64,000 bases of DNA. It comes from Streptomyces resistomycificus. GTDB taxonomy: Bacteria > Actinomycetota > Actinomycetes > Streptomycetales > Streptomycetaceae. The notes beneath the pieces are model-generated. The model saw nothing but the letters and a program-made list of their open reading frames with translations. It ran no database searches and was not told the DNA's origin. The position numbers were made by a program, and so were the translations under genes. The DNA is taken from positions 1 to 64,000 of the forward strand of contig NZ_KQ948991.1 in the NCBI RefSeq assembly GCF_001514265.1, read 5' to 3'. Of this stretch, positions 52,718 through 61,029 are shown piece after piece. How positions within the stretch are numbered: position 1 is the first letter of the stretch; each line of letters begins with the position of its first letter.

Positions 52718-53920
52718 TCAGTGCACCGGTTTGAGCGGGAGCAGGGCACTGATGCGGAATCCTCCGCCGGGGCGCGGGCCCGCGTCCAGGGTGCCGCCGA
52801 CCATGCCGACCCGCTCACGCATGCCGATCAGGCCGTGACCCCGGCCGTCGGCGCCCCCGTCCTCGTACAGCTCGTGCGGGGCGCCCTTGCCGTCGTCCTC
52901 GACGAGCAGACCGAGTCCGTCGTCGAAGTAGACCAGGCGCACGCTCGCGCCCGCGTTGGGCCCGCCGTGCTTGCGGGTGTTGGTGAGCGCCTCCTGCACG
53001 ATGCGGTAGGCGGTGAGCTCGACGCCGCTGGGCAGCGGCCGCGCGGTGCCCTCGACCTTGAAGTCGACCGGCAGTCCGGAGCCGCGGCACTGTTCGACGA
53101 GGTCCTCGATCTGCTCGACGTCGGGTTGCGGAACGTACTCGCCGCCCTCCTGGTGCTCACCGGTGCGCAGCACACCCAACAGGCGGCGCATCTCGGCCAG
53201 GGCCTGGCGGCCGGTGGAGGAGATCGTCTCCAGGGCCTTCTTTGCCTGGTCGGGGGCGGCGTCTAGGACGTAGGCGGCGCCGTCGGCCTGCACCACCATC
53301 ACCGACACGTTGTGCGCGACCACGTCGTGCAGCTCGCGGGCGATCCGGGCGCGCTCGGCGGCGACGGCGACCTTCGCCTGCGCCTCACGCTCCTTCTCCA
53401 GGCGGGCGGCCCGCTCCTCCAGCTGCGCGAAGTAGGCGCGGCGGGTGCGTATCGAGTCGCCGAGCACCCAGGCCAGCGCGAACGGCACCATCAGGAAGAT
53501 CATCTGCGCGATGTTGCCGAGCTGACCCGCGTCGTCGCTCGGCCAGCGCAGTTGGGCCAGGGGCGCCGCGCACAGGCCGGCGGCCAGCGCGAGCCGGGAG
53601 GCCCAGCGGGCGCCCGTCGCGGCCACCGTGTAGACGATCACCAGGAAGCCGAAGTCCGCGGCTGTCGTCTCCACGTCCAGCACGAGCTGCGCCACACCGA
53701 GGCCCAGGGCCAGCAGCAGCATCTTCTCGGGCATGCGTCGACGCAGGGCGATGACCAGGCACAACAGGAGAACGATCGGGACGACCACCGCCGGAGCGTC
53801 GGTCCCCCGCGCCTCCTGACGGGCCGTCTCGCCCACCACAGAGATCCCGAAGAGGAAGACGGCCCAGAAGCTGTCGACCCATGTCGGGTGCCTGCGGAGA
53901 AAGTCATAGAGGCGTTGCAC
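52718..53920 (-). CDS. sensor histidine kinase (HisKA_3/NarX-like)
   Basis: 400-aa membrane kinase. About five or six membrane helices occupy residues 15-160 with almost no outer loop, so it senses the membrane or an intracellular signal. The dimer helix has the phospho-acceptor His in ERARIARELHDVVAHN (about residue 205); ATP-binding motifs are EALTNTRKHG (N) and EDDGKGAPHE plus GHGLIGMRERV (G). The GTG at 53920 follows TACGCT (53933-53928) by 7 nt, a leaderless pattern. Partner of the LuxR regulator downstream; the signal is unknown. Confidence 0.93.
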   Translation of the reverse strand: MQRLYDFLRRHPTWVDSFWAVFLFGISVVGETARQEARGTDAPAVVVPIVLLLCLVIALRRRMPEKMLLLALGLGVAQLVLDVETTAADFGFLVIVYTVAATGARWASRLALAAGLCAAPLAQLRWPSDDAGQLGNIAQMIFLMVPFALAWVLGDSIRTRRAYFAQLEERAARLEKEREAQAKVAVAAERARIARELHDVVAHNVSVMVVQADGAAYVLDAAPDQAKKALETISSTGRQALAEMRRLLGVLRTGEHQEGGEYVPQPDVEQIEDLVEQCRGSGLPVDFKVEGTARPLPSGVELTAYRIVQEALTNTRKHGGPNAGASVRLVYFDDGLGLLVEDDGKGAPHELYEDGGADGRGHGLIGMRERVGMVGGTLDAGPRPGGGFRISALLPLKPVH

Positions 53921-54056
53921 GTAACCCAGCGTAGGGAAGCGAGATGTGTGCAGGGGTCAACCGGAGGGCCGATCCCTGTCCCGTGCGCATACTCCGCAAG
54001 GTGGAGGCCTGGTTCACCTGTACGCCTAGCCTGAGCGCGTGACGCAGGAGGAATCA

Positions 54057-55061
54057 GTGAGTGAACTGCTCGGTTGGCGGGCGGCTACGGAAGCCGCTCT
54101 GTACGGACCGGGGGGTTTCTACCGCAGGCCCGAGGGGCCGGGAGCGCACTTCCGTACGTCCGTGCACGCGTCCGCGCTGTTCGCCGAGGCCGTGGCCCGG
54201 CTGCTGTGCCGGATCGACGAGGCCCTGGGGCGACCCGAGACGCTCGACTTCGTCGACATGGCGGCCGGGCGGGGCGAGTTGGCGGCCGGGGTGCTCGCTG
54301 CGCTGCCCGGGAGCGTGGCCTCCCGCGCGCGCGGGTACGCCGTCGAGGTCGCCGCCCGCCCCGAGGGCCTCGATCACCGGATCGAGTGGCTTCCCGAGCC
54401 CCCGGTGGGGATCACCGGGCTGCTGTTCGCCAACGAGTGGCTGGACAACGTCCCCGTGGACGTCGTCGAGGTGGACTCCGCCGGCGTACCGCGGTTGGTG
54501 CTCGTGGGGCCCGACGGGCACGAGCGGCTCGGGGAGCCCGTCTCCGGCGCGGCGGCGCGGTGGCTCGCCCGCTGGTGGCCGTTGCCGGCCGAGGAGGGGC
54601 TGCGGGCCGAGATCGGGGCGCCCCGGGACGAGGCCTGGGCGTCGGCGGCCGCGACCGTCGGCCGCGGGCTCGCGGTGGCGGTTGACTACGCGCACACCGC
54701 CGGCTCGCGGCCCCTGTTCGGGACGCTCACCGGCTTCCGGGAGGGGCGCGAGACGACGCCCGTGCCGGACGGGTCGTGCGACATCACCGCGCACGTCGCC
54801 CTGGACGCGTGCGCGCTCCCGGGCGGGCGCGTGCTGTCCCAGCGCGAGGCGCTGCGGACCCTGGGCATCTCGGGCGCACGCCCCCCGCTGGCACTGGCGT
54901 CGACACGACCCGCGGCCTATGTACGCGCCCTGGCGAGGGCCGGCGAGGCCGCCGAGCTGACGGCGGCGGGCGGACTCGGCGACTTCGGATGGCTGCTCCA
55001 GCCGGTGGGGACACCCCTCGCGGGGCTACTTGTCGATGTCCCCGACCACGAAGAACAGTGA
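54057..55061 (+). CDS. MidA/NDUFAF7-like SAM-dependent methyltransferase
   Basis: 334-aa (340 from GTG 54039) protein with the MidA fold: [20 protein letters not shown] and [13 protein letters not shown], motif [36 protein letters not shown] and the late [11 protein letters not shown]. In mitochondria this family methylates an Arg of the complex I subunit equivalent to NuoD. Convergent here with a nuoD-like gene, overlapping it by 36 nt at the 3' ends. Two starts compete: GTG 54039, 6 nt after TAGCCT (54027-54032), and GTG 54057 with AGGAGG at 54046-54051. Confidence 0.85.
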   Translation: MSELLGWRAATEAALYGPGGFYRRPEGPGAHFRTSVHASALFAEAVARLLCRIDEALGRPETLDFVDMAAGRGELAAGVLAALPGSVASRARGYAVEVAARPEGLDHRIEWLPEPPVGITGLLFANEWLDNVPVDVVEVDSAGVPRLVLVGPDGHERLGEPVSGAAARWLARWWPLPAEEGLRAEIGAPRDEAWASAAATVGRGLAVAVDYAHTAGSRPLFGTLTGFREGRETTPVPDGSCDITAHVALDACALPGGRVLSQREALRTLGISGARPPLALASTRPAAYVRALARAGEAAELTAAGGLGDFGWLLQPVGTPLAGLLVDVPDHEEQ

Positions 55062-56177
55062 CCCCAGGATCGCCACCATGTCGGCGACCAGCGTGCCCGG
55101 CAACAGCTCCGCGAGGGCCTGGATGTTGTTGTACGAGGCGGAGCGCAGCTTCAGCCGGTACGGGGTCTTCTCGCCCTTGCTGACGAGGTAGTAGCCGTTG
55201 ATGCCGAGAGGGTTCTCGGTCCACGCGTAGGTGTGCCCCTCGGGCGCCTTCAGGACCTTGGGGAGCCGCTGGTTGATCGGCCCGGACGGCAGGTCGGCGA
55301 GCCGGTCGAGGCAGGCGTCGGCGAGGTCGAGGGCGTTGTGCGTCTGCTCCAGGAGGACCTCGAAGCGGGCGAGACAGTCGCCCTCCGTCCGGGTCACCAC
55401 CTTCAGGGTGTCCTGGAGCTCGCCGTAGGCCAGGTACGGCTCGTCGCGGCGCAGGTCGAAGTCGACGCCCGAGGCGCGCGCGATCGGCCCGCTCACGCCG
55501 TAGGCGTGCACGGCCTCCGGTGCGAGGACGCCCACGTCCCGCGTGCGCCCGCGGAAGATCTCGTTGCCGAGCACCAGGTCGTCGTAGACGTCCATCCGTG
55601 AGCGGACGGCGGCGACGGCGGCACGCGCGCGCGTGGCCCATCCGGCCGGCAGGTCCTCCTTGAGGCCGCCGACCCGGTTGAACATGTAGTGCATGCGCCC
55701 GCCGGAGACCTCCTCCATCACGTTCTGGAGCACCTCGCGCTCCCGGAACGCGTAGAAGACCGGGGTGATGCCGCCCAGCTCCAGGGGATAGGACCCCAGG
55801 AACATCAGGTGGTTCAGCACCCGGTTCAGCTCCGCGAGGAGCGTGCGCGTCCACACCGCGCGCTGGGGGACCTCCATGCCGAGCATGCGCTCCACCCCGA
55901 GGACGACGCCCAGCTCGTTCGAGAAGGCCGACAGCCAGTCGTGGCGGTTGGCGAGCATGATGATCTGGCGGTAGTCGCGCGCCTCGAAGAGCTTCTCCGC
56001 GCCGCGGTGCATATAGCCGATCACCGGCTCCGCGCTCGTGATGCGCTCGCCGTCCAGGACGAGCCTGAGGCGCAGCACACCGTGCGTGGACGGGTGCTGC
56101 GGACCGATGTTGAGCACCATGTCGGTGCTCTCCGCGGCGCCGCCGATGCCGACCATGGTCTCCGTCGTAGGAGTCAT
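55026..56177 (-). CDS. orphan NADH dehydrogenase subunit D (NuoD2-like)
   Basis: 383-aa homologue of the 49-kDa complex I subunit. It holds the quinone-site and Ni-Fe hydrogenase-like motifs: [80 protein letters not shown] and [20 protein letters not shown]. The usual nuoC and nuoE neighbours are absent; the gene stands alone, as the extra nuoD2 does in S. coelicolor. Starts at ATG 56177 ([13 protein letters not shown]). It shares a 36-nt overlap with the MidA-like gene, whose family modifies NuoD. Confidence 0.9.
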   Translation of the reverse strand: MTPTTETMVGIGGAAESTDMVLNIGPQHPSTHGVLRLRLVLDGERITSAEPVIGYMHRGAEKLFEARDYRQIIMLANRHDWLSAFSNELGVVLGVERMLGMEVPQRAVWTRTLLAELNRVLNHLMFLGSYPLELGGITPVFYAFREREVLQNVMEEVSGGRMHYMFNRVGGLKEDLPAGWATRARAAVAAVRSRMDVYDDLVLGNEIFRGRTRDVGVLAPEAVHAYGVSGPIARASGVDFDLRRDEPYLAYGELQDTLKVVTRTEGDCLARFEVLLEQTHNALDLADACLDRLADLPSGPINQRLPKVLKAPEGHTYAWTENPLGINGYYLVSKGEKTPYRLKLRSASYNNIQALAELLPGTLVADMVAILGSLFFVVGDIDK

Positions 56178-56196
56178 GGACACAGTCTCCCCTACG

Positions 56197-56202
56197 TACG
56201 CT
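56197..56202 (+). promoter_or_regulatory. -10 hexamer of a leaderless promoter
   Basis: TACGCT ends 6 nt before ATG 56209. The string TACGCTGACCGTATG is nearly identical to TACGCTGAACGTATG before folP. Confidence 0.65.
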
Positions 56203-56208
56203 GACCGT

Positions 56209-56712
56209 ATGGAGACGGGGAGCACGGCCGACACGGGGACGACGGGGGACGAGCCGGTGTGGACCGGACTGCCGCCAGGGCTGCTGCGGATGCGGCGGCT
56301 GCTGCTGGTGGTGTGGCTGGGGCTGCTGGCCGTGGGGCTGGGGCTGCTGCTCGGTCTGCTCGCCGGACCACCCTGGGCCGCCTTCGCGGTGCTGCCGCTC
56401 GCCCTCATGGGGTGGGGGTGGGTGATGCTCGGTCGCAACTGGGCCTCCTGGCGCTACGCCGAGCGCGCGGACGATCTGCTGATCAGCCGGGGCGTGCTGT
56501 GGCAGGAGGAGACCGTGGTGCCGTACGGGCGGATGCAGCTGGTCGAGGTCACCTCCGGGCCCGTCGAACGCCACTTCGGGCTGGCCAGCGTGCAGCTGCG
56601 CACCGCGGCCGCGGCGACCGACGCGACCATCCCGGGCCTCGACCCGGACGAGGCGGAGCGGCTGCGGGACCGGCTCACCGAGCTCGGCGAGGCCCGATCG
56701 GCCGGCCTGTGA
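56209..56712 (+). CDS. bacterial PH-domain membrane protein (YdbS-like)
   Basis: 167-aa membrane protein of the bPH2 family. Two close membrane helices ([20 protein letters not shown] and [19 protein letters not shown]) precede a PH-like beta domain: [40 protein letters not shown] and [20 protein letters not shown]. It pairs with the larger gene downstream (GTGA overlap), the same YdbS/YdbT pairing seen in Bacillus, where it helps cope with membrane-acting agents. Leaderless start at 56209. Confidence 0.9.
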   Translation: METGSTADTGTTGDEPVWTGLPPGLLRMRRLLLVVWLGLLAVGLGLLLGLLAGPPWAAFAVLPLALMGWGWVMLGRNWASWRYAERADDLLISRGVLWQEETVVPYGRMQLVEVTSGPVERHFGLASVQLRTAAAATDATIPGLDPDEAERLRDRLTELGEARSAGL

Positions 56713-58046
56713 CGGCGCCGGGCGTGGACGACGCCGTACGCGGGAGGCCGACCGTCACCGAGCGGCGGCTGCACCCCGTGACGCCGCTCAGGCGGGCCTG
56801 GGCGCCGATCGCCGTGGTCATCGGGTGGGCTGTGCACGACCCCGACCAGGCGCAGCGCCAGCTGACCCGGCTGACCACCACCACACTGCTGATCGCGCTG
56901 GCCGTGGTGATCCCGGCCGCCGCCCTGTACGGCTTTTTGACCTGGTGGTTCACGCACTTCGCGGTGACCGACGCCGAACTGCGCATCCGTACCGGCCTGC
57001 TGTTCAGGCGCACAGCGCACATCCGGCTCGAACGGATCCAGGCCGTCGACGTCACCCAGCCGCTGCTCGCGCGGGTCGCGGGGGTGGCCAAACTCAAACT
57101 CGACGTCGTGGGCGCCGACAAGAAGGACGAACTCGCCTTCCTGGGCGAGGACGAGGCGCGCGCCCTGCGCGCGGAACTCCTCGCGCGCGCCGCCGGTTTC
57201 GCGCCGGAGACGGCGCACGAGGTGGGCGAGGCGCCCTCCCGCGAGCTGCTGCGCGTTCCGCCCGGCGTCCTCGCCGTCTCGCTGGTGCTGACCGCCGCCA
57301 CGTGGGCCACGCTGGCCGCCGCGCTCGTCGTACCGCCGCTGCTGTGGTGGGCCACCCACAGCGTGTGGACGGTCCTCGCGACCGCGCTGCCACTGCTGGG
57401 CGCGGCGGGCGCGAGCAGCGTGGGGCGGTTCGTCGGGGAGTACGACTGGACGGTGGGCGAGTCGCCGGACGGGCTGCGGATCGACCACGGGCTGCTGGAC
57501 CGTACGCACGAGACGGTGCCGCCGGGGCGTGTGCAGACCGTACGGATCGTGGAGCCGCTGCTGTGGCGGCGGCGCGGCTGGGTGCGGGTGGAGCTGGACG
57601 TGGCCGGGTCGTCCAACTCGGTGCTGGTGCCGGTCGCACCCCGGGAGGTCGCCGAGGCGGTCATCGCGCGCGTGCTGCCCGGCGTGACCGTGCCGCCGCT
57701 GTCGGCGCTCTCCCGGCCGCCGCGGCGAGCCGCGCGGTGCGTGCCGTGGTGGTGGCGTGGCTACGGACTCGTCGTCACCGACGCGGTGTTCGCCGCCCGC
57801 CACGGCCTGCTCCGCCGCAGCCTGGCACTCGTCCCGCACGCGAAGGTGCAGAGCGTACGGCTGGCGCAGGGGCCCTGGCAGCGCGTCTGGCGCGTCGCGG
57901 ACGTCCACGTGGACACCGGGGCCAACAAGACCGTGACAGCGCGGCTGCGGGACGCGCAGGAGGCGGCGGAGCTGCTGCGGGCCCAGGCGGAGAGGTCCCG
58001 GACGGGCCGCAGGGGCGCGCGACCCGACCGTTGGATGGCGTCCTAG
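56709..58046 (+). CDS. multi-PH-domain membrane protein (YdbT-like)
   Basis: 445-aa protein with repeated membrane-hairpin plus bPH2 units. Unit one: LIALAVVIPAAALYGFLTWW then ELRIRTGLLFRRTAHIRLER, IQAVDVTQPLLARVAGVAKL. Unit two: VLAVSLVLTAATWATLAAAL then GLRIDHGLLDRTHETVPPGR and VQTVRIVEPLLWRRRGWVRV. A third PH-like piece (AARHGLLRRSLALVPHAKVQ) ends the protein. The start GTG overlaps the stop of the smaller partner, so they form one complex. Its role, known only for relatives, is membrane homeostasis. Confidence 0.9.
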   Translation: MTAPGVDDAVRGRPTVTERRLHPVTPLRRAWAPIAVVIGWAVHDPDQAQRQLTRLTTTTLLIALAVVIPAAALYGFLTWWFTHFAVTDAELRIRTGLLFRRTAHIRLERIQAVDVTQPLLARVAGVAKLKLDVVGADKKDELAFLGEDEARALRAELLARAAGFAPETAHEVGEAPSRELLRVPPGVLAVSLVLTAATWATLAAALVVPPLLWWATHSVWTVLATALPLLGAAGASSVGRFVGEYDWTVGESPDGLRIDHGLLDRTHETVPPGRVQTVRIVEPLLWRRRGWVRVELDVAGSSNSVLVPVAPREVAEAVIARVLPGVTVPPLSALSRPPRRAARCVPWWWRGYGLVVTDAVFAARHGLLRRSLALVPHAKVQSVRLAQGPWQRVWRVADVHVDTGANKTVTARLRDAQEAAELLRAQAERSRTGRRGARPDRWMAS

Positions 58047-58065
58047 GGAGCCCTGAGGGCTGCCG

Positions 58066-59541
58066 TCAGGAAACCGCGCTGCGCAGCACCTGCACGTCGA
58101 TCTGCTCCGTCTCGTCGTGGGCCGTCAGGTCGATGACCTGACCGATGCCACGCGAGCCCTCGTCCGCCGGCTTGAACTCCGCCTCGGACTCGGCCTTGTG
58201 CAGGGCGAGCGCCTCCTGGCCGACGACGTCGGCGAGGTCCTCGTTCTGCACGGCGGCCAGCGCGGCCGGGGCCGCCCCCTTCTGGGTACCGAAGAAGTCG
58301 AATCCGCCCTCGACGTGCGGACGGCGCGAGGGTGACGCCGGTGCGACCGCCACCGCGGTCGGCGCGACGAAGTGGCCGGAGGGCTGCCGGCCCGGCTGGG
58401 CGGCCTTGGCCGGAGTGGTGGCGGCCGCGCGCTCATGCCCGTCGGCCGCCACGGGCTTCCCCCGCGTCTCGTCCTCCTGCGCGGCCTCCGCGTCGGTGCC
58501 GCCGGCGGCACCGGCCGCCGTCTCCTCCACGGAACCGACCTTCACCGGCTCGCCCTTGGGGGCGTCCCCTCGGGGACCGGTCTTCGCCGTGACCTTGGGA
58601 CCGGTCGCCGCCGCGGCCGCGGGCCCGTCCTCGGGCCGGCTCTGGGCGGGGGTGTCGGGCTCGTCCTCGGCAGCCGGCCCGCTCGCTGCCTCGGGCTCGT
58701 CCGCGGGCTCGTCCAGGGGGTCCGCGTCGGGCTCGTCCTGGGACTCCGCCCTGGGCTCGCCCGTCTGCTCGTCGTTCGCCGCGCCGTCCTCGGCGTCGTT
58801 CACCGTGGCGTCGTTCACCGTGGCGTCGCCCTCGTCGCCGAAGCGTGCCAGCGCTCCCTTGGCCCGCAGGAACAGCTTGGAGCCCGCCGGCGAGAAGACC
58901 GCCGGAGTCTCGGTCTCGTCCTTCGCCTCGTCCTCAGACGCGTCCGTCGCCCCGTCCGTCGCCGCCACGGAGTCGGCGGCGACGTCGGCATCGCGCTCGG
59001 CCTCGGCCGCCTCGACCGGGGCAGCCACGGCCCCCGCCTCGTCCAGCGGCGTCGCCGGCGCCGGCAGCAGCGCGGGAGTCGGGGCGGTCGTCTCTATCTC
59101 GAGCAGGCGGCGGCCCTCCAGCGCGGTCGCCCGCTCGGTCTCCGCCGTGGCGTACCGCCGCAGCAGCGCCGCGTGTTCGTTGCGCAGCCCCGCGAGTTCC
59201 GTCCGCTTGGCCCGCAGCCGCTGCTCCAGCTTGACGCGCAGCTCGCGCGACTCCTCGAGATCGGTCTCCAGTTCGGCGACCCGTTCCTCGTAACGCCACT
59301 CGTCGCTCGCACGCGCGCGCGTGAGGTCGGCGACCTGCTTGCCCGCCTGGGTGTCCCAGCGGCGCAGGACGACCGCGCCCAGGACCGCCGTCACCGCGGC
59401 GGCCGCGGCCAGTGCGCGGAGCACCGTCTGCTCCGTGAACACCCAGGGGCCGAGGGCGCAGACGACGGAGACGCCTGCGATCGCCGACGGGGGGAGCATC
59501 CTGTGCAGGGGCGGGGAATGGCGGTGACGTCCACGTGGCAT
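58066..59541 (-). CDS. membrane protein with coiled coil and acidic repeats
   Basis: 491-aa hypothetical. Two membrane segments at the start (AIAGVSVVCALGPWVF and LRALAAAAAVTAVLGAVVLR), a Lys/Arg/Glu coiled coil (about 70-135: DEWRYEERVAELETDLEESR, LRVKLEQRLRAKRTELAGLR) and then a 300-residue acidic, Ala/Pro-rich region with small repeats (ATVNDATVNDA, EDEPDTPA). The C-terminal 70 residues look folded (GGFDFFGTQKG, LADVVGQEALALHKAESEAE). Probably structural at the membrane; no family recognised. The ATG at 59541 follows TAAGTT (59554-59549) by 7 nt, a leaderless pattern. Confidence 0.7.
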   Translation of the reverse strand: MPRGRHRHSPPLHRMLPPSAIAGVSVVCALGPWVFTEQTVLRALAAAAAVTAVLGAVVLRRWDTQAGKQVADLTRARASDEWRYEERVAELETDLEESRELRVKLEQRLRAKRTELAGLRNEHAALLRRYATAETERATALEGRRLLEIETTAPTPALLPAPATPLDEAGAVAAPVEAAEAERDADVAADSVAATDGATDASEDEAKDETETPAVFSPAGSKLFLRAKGALARFGDEGDATVNDATVNDAEDGAANDEQTGEPRAESQDEPDADPLDEPADEPEAASGPAAEDEPDTPAQSRPEDGPAAAAATGPKVTAKTGPRGDAPKGEPVKVGSVEETAAGAAGGTDAEAAQEDETRGKPVAADGHERAAATTPAKAAQPGRQPSGHFVAPTAVAVAPASPSRRPHVEGGFDFFGTQKGAAPAALAAVQNEDLADVVGQEALALHKAESEAEFKPADEGSRGIGQVIDLTAHDETEQIDVQVLRSAVS

Positions 59542-59707
59542 GGCCAGAAACTTACCGCGCGTAGGCGAATGATGGTGGCCCGGGCCGTAAAAACACAGCC
59601 ATCCCGAAGCCTTCACACGTCATCAGGAATCAGATCCGCCACCGAATTCGGCACGATTGGCGCGACGAGGCCGACAAGAACGGCCGAGAACACCCGGAAG
59701 CGCAAGA

Positions 59708-60841
59708 TCATTTTCGCTCTCGGTGCAGTCGTTCGCCCATCCACTGAACCGCCGCGGGAATCTCGCGTCGCCAGGTGTTGAAGTTGTGGCCGCCGCTTTC
59801 GAGGATGATCGACGAGATACGCGTGCGTCCGTTGTCCTTCACCCGCTCGATGAACTTCAAGGTGTCCTTGTAGTTCGTCTCGCCGGCCTTGCTGCTGGTG
59901 ACGAGCAGCGAAGTGTCGGGCGCGGGCAGATGCCTGAGACTCCACCACAGGTTCGCGCGGTCGCGCAGTGCCTTGTCGCCGTGGAAGAGATCGCCCGTGG
60001 TGGGGTCGACCGGCGCGTTGTAGTACGCGGACAGCCCCGCCCCGGCGGCGTACACCTCGGGGTGGTGGATGGCCAGCTTCAGCGCGCAGTAGCCGCCCGT
60101 GGAGTTGCCGATGACGCCCCAGCTGCCCGGCCTCTCGTCCACCCGGTAGTGCGTGGACACGGCGTCGGGCAGGTCCCTGGCGAAGAACGACTCGGTCTGC
60201 GGGCCGCCCGGCACATCGGCGCACTCCGTGTCCCGCGGCGGCGCCACGGTCGGCCGCAGCATCACCAGGATCATCGGCTGCATACGGCCGCTTCTGGCGA
60301 GCTGCGCGGCCACGCGCGGATAGCGGAGCTTCTCCACCAGCGCCTTGGCGGTGCCCGGATATCCGGTGAGGACGACGGTCGCGGGAAACGTACGTGTGCG
60401 GTACCGCGACTGGAAGTACTCCGGGGGCAGATACACGTATGCGGGCGTGGCGATACCCGTCGTACGGCCCGCAATGGCGACTTCCTGGATCTGCCCGCCG
60501 GACTGCGGTCTCGCTCCGCCCACGTCCTTCACGCCGTGTGTGCCGACGACTTGGAGAGGCCCGCTGGAACCGATGCCTTTGGCGTGGTCGACGACCACCC
60601 CCTGGTCGGTCTCCCGTCCGAACAGGTCCGCCCAGGAGGCGTAGAAACCGAAGGCCTGGTTGGCGGCCAGACCGACCGCCAGGAAGAGCGTCAACTGGGT
60701 GGCGAGCAGCAGGCCCACCCGACCGCTGACGGCCCGCCAGCTCCCCCGGGCAAGCCGTGGCCACAGCCACACCGTGCCGATGAACAGCAGTACGGCGGAC
60801 AGCACCGCCAGCAGCAGTGTCGTGTTGCTCGTGAGCCCCAT
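59708..60841 (-). CDS. membrane-anchored esterase (alpha/beta hydrolase, PF00756-like)
   Basis: 377-aa protein with three N-terminal membrane helices (LLLAVLSAVLLFIGTVWLWP; VGLLLATQLTLFLAVGLAAN) followed by an outer alpha/beta-hydrolase domain. Features: PAYVYLPPEYFQSRYRTRTF, oxyanion-side VVLTGYPGTAK, nucleophile elbow SWGVIGNSTGGYCALKLA (Ser about residue 236) and late catalytic His in SGGHNFNTWRREIPAAVQWM. It resembles mycolyltransferase/esterase D-type enzymes. It is divergent from the LysX-like gene. Start ATG 60841 (MGLTSNTTLLL). Confidence 0.88.
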   Translation of the reverse strand: MGLTSNTTLLLAVLSAVLLFIGTVWLWPRLARGSWRAVSGRVGLLLATQLTLFLAVGLAANQAFGFYASWADLFGRETDQGVVVDHAKGIGSSGPLQVVGTHGVKDVGGARPQSGGQIQEVAIAGRTTGIATPAYVYLPPEYFQSRYRTRTFPATVVLTGYPGTAKALVEKLRYPRVAAQLARSGRMQPMILVMLRPTVAPPRDTECADVPGGPQTESFFARDLPDAVSTHYRVDERPGSWGVIGNSTGGYCALKLAIHHPEVYAAGAGLSAYYNAPVDPTTGDLFHGDKALRDRANLWWSLRHLPAPDTSLLVTSSKAGETNYKDTLKFIERVKDNGRTRISSIILESGGHNFNTWRREIPAAVQWMGERLHRERK

Positions 60842-60989
60842 GGGTTCCTTCGCGCAGGCTTGTCCGGGGCTTTCCCCGGGCTTTGAAACGGTTTTGACAA
60901 GGCGAGTGAACCTCTCCCCCTGAGACACCGTCCTAGAGGGCGCAATGTCGCCGGATGCCCGAATCGGGCCCGGATCCAAGGTCTCTCGC

Positions 60990-61014
60990 GGAACAACGGG
61001 ATGCAATGTCTGTC
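60990..61014 (+). promoter_or_regulatory. SigE-like promoter of the LysX-like gene
   Basis: GGAAC (60990-60994), a 17-nt spacer and GTC (61012-61014) fit the general form of Streptomyces SigE promoters. The next in-frame ATG (61030) lies 15 nt downstream, giving a transcript with a very short leader. The spacing tolerance is from memory of the published consensus. Confidence 0.45.
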
Positions 61015-61029
61015 AGGACAGATGAGGAA

